A stretch of 64,000 bases of DNA from Desulfatitalea alkaliphila. GTDB taxonomy: Bacteria; Desulfobacterota; Desulfobacteria; Desulfobacterales; Desulfosarcinaceae. Numbering within the stretch: position 1 is the first letter of the stretch; each line of letters opens with the position of its first letter. The position numbers and the translations under genes are program-made. The DNA is taken from positions 62,001 to 126,000 of the forward strand of contig NZ_JALJRB010000003.1 in assembly GCF_022968795.1 (NCBI RefSeq), in the 5' to 3' direction. This document shows positions 61,586 to 64,000 of the stretch, one piece after another. Below the pieces are notes generated by a model that did no database searches, was not told the DNA's origin, and saw only the letters and a program-made list of their open reading frames with translations.

Positions 61586-61676
61586 AAAAAAAGGCGCAAC
61601 CGGACGCTGGGTAACGTCGTCGGTTGCGCCTTCACTTATTTCGGCGGTTCTTACGAACCCCGAAAGACGTAAGGAT
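61586..61676 (-). promoter_or_regulatory. Leader RNA element, copy c (candidate riboswitch or attenuator)
   Basis: On the minus strand: TTACGTCTTTCGG, a loop that itself folds (GGTTC GTAA GAACC), CCGAAA, TAAGTGA, then a long terminator stem starting AGGCGCAACCG and ending CGGTTGCGCCT, with seven T's at 61592-61586. Compared with copies a and b the first stem has compensating changes (UUUCGG/CCGAAA versus UCUUCG/CGAAGA). It lies 54 bases before the FmdE-like gene. Confidence 0.75.
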
Positions 61677-61764
61677 TATCGCACTTATTTTGAGTTCTCT
61701 AATTTATAAAATGGGGGAATTACCACAACCGTTCGACCCATGTCAACAGCCAAAACAGTATGGG

Positions 61765-63924
61765 TCAACGGGATGTTCGGTCCAGTTCCGCCCGGACGGC
61801 AAGTCCGATCTTCTCCAGGGTGTAGGGTTTGCGAACGAACACGCCGGCGCCCATTTGCAAGGTCTTGCGCACATCCTCGGTTTCCGAAAACCCGCTGACG
61901 ATGATCGCCTTCTGAACGGGATTGATTTCGAGAATGCGGCGATAGGTTTCCATGCCGTCGATGCCGGGCGCCATGATCATGTCCAGCAGCACAAGGTCCG
62001 CCTTGTTCTTCTGGAGGTGCGCAACCGCATCCTCGCCTCCGGGAACCGTGGACACCGTGTACCCGATGCTCGTTAATAGACCGGCGGCCACCTCGCGCTG
62101 CTCTTTGACATCATCGACCACCAGGATGGACTCCCCCCTGCCTTTGTAGGACGCCGGTGAGGCAGCGGTAACGGTTTGCGCGGGGGCGTCCCTTGTCACG
62201 GGAAAATAGAGGGTGATGGTGCTGCCTTCGCCTTCCTTGCTGCGCGCGTCGATGTAGCCCCTGTGATCCTTGACGGTTCCCCAGACCACCGCAAGCCCCA
62301 AGCCGGTGCCGCTTCTGCCCATTACCTTCTTCGTGTAGAAGGGCTCGAAAATCTGGCCCAAGTCCGCCGGGGATATGCCGCAGCCCGTGTCGGAAACCGT
62401 TACCACCGCGTAGTCGCCGCTTTCAATTTGGTCGTATCCGCGGACGGGTTCATCCAGGTAGCGGCTCTGCGTTCGAACGGTCACCGTTCCCTGGCGGCCG
62501 ATGGATTCGGCGGCATTGGTCACCAGATTCATGATCGCTTTGGCCAAATGAACGGGCGAGCCTTTGATAGGCAAAAGTTCATCATCCAGTTCGGCCGCAA
62601 TGCGGACCTCCGGGAAACGCGCTTTCAGGGCCTCGAATTCAGGTGTTTGCAAGTAATCGCCGATCACCTTGTTCAGGCACACCACCTGCGCAACGCTGAC
62701 GCCTCTTCTGGCAAGGGTCAGCAGGTCCTGGATGATGGCCGCGCCCCGGAGGCTGGCGCTCAGGATGTTCTCCGCATGGCGCCGCTCGTTGCTGTCCGTG
62801 GGCAGCTTCTGCGCCAGCAGCTCCGAATAGCCGACCATGACGCCCAGGATATTGTTCAAGTCGTGGGCGACGCCACCGGCCAGGGTACCCAACGCCTCCA
62901 TCTTTTCCGCACGGTACAAGCGTTCGCGCAATGTTTTGCTTTCGTTCTCCATCTGCATGCGCTCGGTGATGTCACGCAGGACGTAGACGAAGCTGTACGG
63001 CTCACCCGCCTCCGACCGCAGAACATCTCCGTTGACTTCAAAAACCCGCTCCTCGCCACTTTTCATCAGCAGGTGGTAGGTCTTGGGGCCAAGGGGCCGC
63101 TCGATCATCAACAGGGTGTTGTGAAAGGCCTCTTCCTGGTCCCGTGGCGCGATGAAAGAGATCATGTTTTTTCCGACCAGGTCCGCGTGTTCATACCCGC
63201 TCACCTTGACAACCATTTCATTGAAAAATTGGATGGCACCTTGGCTGTCCGTACGCACGACCAGATCAGGGATTGTGGCAAGCAGTTTGTCATACTGCTC
63301 CTGGCTTGCATGCAGCGCCTTATCGGCCTCGATGCGGTCCGCAAGCTGCTGCTGTGCCGCGCTCAGGGCGGTGCTGCGTTCACGGAGGGCAAGGTTCAGC
63401 GTGCTGGTTGTCAGAATCAGGGCAAACACCAATTGCGCCCAATTGCTCAGCGGAGATCCCATGAAATAGGCCTCGGGCAGACGGCCGAACATCTCGAGCA
63501 TTGCCAATCCGAAACCCATGGCGACACCCGCCCCGGCAACCAGCAAGGCGACCCGTTCTCCCAAAAGCAAGCCGGCCACGACCGTCAGGGAAACAAAAAA
63601 CAAGGCGTTGATGTTGCCCAGTCCGCCCCCCATGAAGACGAGGCAGGCAAACACACCCCACACACCCGCAACGGTGCATAGACCGGCCGACTTGATCTTC
63701 CCCTGCCACAATAGAAACATTGCGGTGCCGATCGTTATCGACAAAGCCGCAATGATGATAACGCTGCCCAACTTTCTTTCATACAAGAAAAAGGTGGCCA
63801 CCAAGCCGGCGGCCGACAAGATGGCGATAAGAAGAAATACGCGGGTCAGCACGTTCTTTGAGCGCAGCAGGTACTCATCGTCGACGATCCGTGTGACTTT
63901 GCGCGTACGTTTTTCGGTGCGCAT
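61765..63924 (-). CDS. Membrane hybrid histidine kinase (PAS, HisKA, HATPase, receiver)
   Basis: 719 residues. Six or so membrane helices occupy residues ~25-185 (FLLIAILSAAGLVATFFLYE and others). A PAS domain follows (LLATIPDLVVRTDSQGAIQF), then the H-box LGTLAGGVAHDLNNILGVM with the phospho-accepting His, the N-box IMNLVTNAAESI, G-boxes DTGCGIS and GTGLGLAVV, and a C-terminal receiver with phospho-Asp in LVLLDMIMAP. It phosphorylates itself and its own receiver. ATG 63924 is preferred because AAAGG lies nine bases before it. No output regulator gene is adjacent within the window. Confidence 0.93.
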   Translation of the reverse strand: MRTEKRTRKVTRIVDDEYLLRSKNVLTRVFLLIAILSAAGLVATFFLYERKLGSVIIIAALSITIGTAMFLLWQGKIKSAGLCTVAGVWGVFACLVFMGGGLGNINALFFVSLTVVAGLLLGERVALLVAGAGVAMGFGLAMLEMFGRLPEAYFMGSPLSNWAQLVFALILTTSTLNLALRERSTALSAAQQQLADRIEADKALHASQEQYDKLLATIPDLVVRTDSQGAIQFFNEMVVKVSGYEHADLVGKNMISFIAPRDQEEAFHNTLLMIERPLGPKTYHLLMKSGEERVFEVNGDVLRSEAGEPYSFVYVLRDITERMQMENESKTLRERLYRAEKMEALGTLAGGVAHDLNNILGVMVGYSELLAQKLPTDSNERRHAENILSASLRGAAIIQDLLTLARRGVSVAQVVCLNKVIGDYLQTPEFEALKARFPEVRIAAELDDELLPIKGSPVHLAKAIMNLVTNAAESIGRQGTVTVRTQSRYLDEPVRGYDQIESGDYAVVTVSDTGCGISPADLGQIFEPFYTKKVMGRSGTGLGLAVVWGTVKDHRGYIDARSKEGEGSTITLYFPVTRDAPAQTVTAASPASYKGRGESILVVDDVKEQREVAAGLLTSIGYTVSTVPGGEDAVAHLQKNKADLVLLDMIMAPGIDGMETYRRILEINPVQKAIIVSGFSETEDVRKTLQMGAGVFVRKPYTLEKIGLAVRAELDRTSR

Positions 63925-64000
63925 GAAGTGCATCCTTTACCGGGTAAAGCCGAGCCTTCCGAACTGTACCCATTGCCATACCGATTCCATCGAAAGCCAT

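Noticed and set aside
53812-61676. The three leader elements as cobalamin riboswitches
   Set aside because: They lack the GCCACTG, GGGAAGG and CCCGCCGCTGT landmarks present in the two true cobalamin riboswitches of this window, and are far too short.

Overview
The window looks like a chromosome segment of a Desulfobacterota (deltaproteobacterial sulfate-reducer type) bacterium. This is inferred from GC-rich coding regions, rubrerythrin with PerR, a DUF3842 remnant, two cobalamin riboswitches, a probable UGA-encoded selenoprotein, a CobN/DUF2162/ExbB/DUF2149 module and many TonB-dependent receptors. No rRNA, tRNA or CRISPR array was seen.

1-17.5 kb: an inositol-monophosphatase-family gene (cut by the edge) and an FmdB-type zinc ribbon are followed by glnK-amt behind a perfect sigma-54 promoter. 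Next comes a full set of genes for the N-methylglutamate route of methylamine use: a four-subunit N-methylglutamate dehydrogenase (mgdABCD), an XRE-cupin regulator, N-methylglutamate synthase (mgsA and a fused mgsB-mgsC), a GltD-like protein with a degenerate glutamate-synthase tail, and gmaS behind its own sigma-54 promoter. Together they should take methylamine nitrogen into glutamate and pass the methyl carbon to tetrahydrofolate. On the opposite strand, 16948-17517 is a thioredoxin-like gene with an in-frame TGA at the first Cys position of its UGGC motif and a SECIS-like hairpin.

17.5-20.3 kb: an AT-rich island with HigBA, a VapB plus frameshifted VapC, attC-like hairpins, an orphan membrane protein, and a pirin C-terminal stub at its right edge.

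20.3-24.4 kb: a MacB/LolD-type ABC transporter operon with an OB-fold lipoprotein and a Cys-rich exported protein, then an outer-membrane beta-barrel gene.

24.5-33.4 kb: a cobalamin-riboswitch-controlled locus. A membrane-anchored CobN-like chelatase, DUF2162, ExbB-like and DUF2149 proteins (an HmuSTUV-like set) face a TonB receptor with its own riboswitch and terminator. Long palindromic GGGGGGACGCCC repeats are inserted in the cobN 5' coding region and between the two units.

34-41.3 kb: a 7TMR-DISM membrane sensor and a run of exported alpha/beta hydrolases and a lipoprotein. 41.6-44.4 kb is a decayed locus: DUF3842, TonB and methyltransferase remnants, an inserted RelBE pair, and an AraC regulator lacking its DNA-binding domain. 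44.6-46.6 kb holds a ZIP transporter, rubrerythrin and PerR.

46.8-61.7 kb, all main genes on the minus strand: three transcription units for TonB-dependent uptake of an unidentified metal or cofactor. Each begins with a similar short RNA element made of a variable-sequence stem, AGTGA, and a terminator with a GGCGYAAC/GTTGCGCC stem. Unit 1 is a HypB/CobW-like GTPase, a cytosolic ABC ATPase, a cytosolic solute-binding-like protein, a TonB receptor and a NitT/TauT-type ABC transporter. Unit 2 is a TonB receptor with an STN domain. Unit 3 is an exported FmdE-like protein, a TonB receptor and a Cys-rich periplasmic binding protein. I consider this the best candidate for an undescribed regulated system. 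The window ends with a hybrid histidine kinase.
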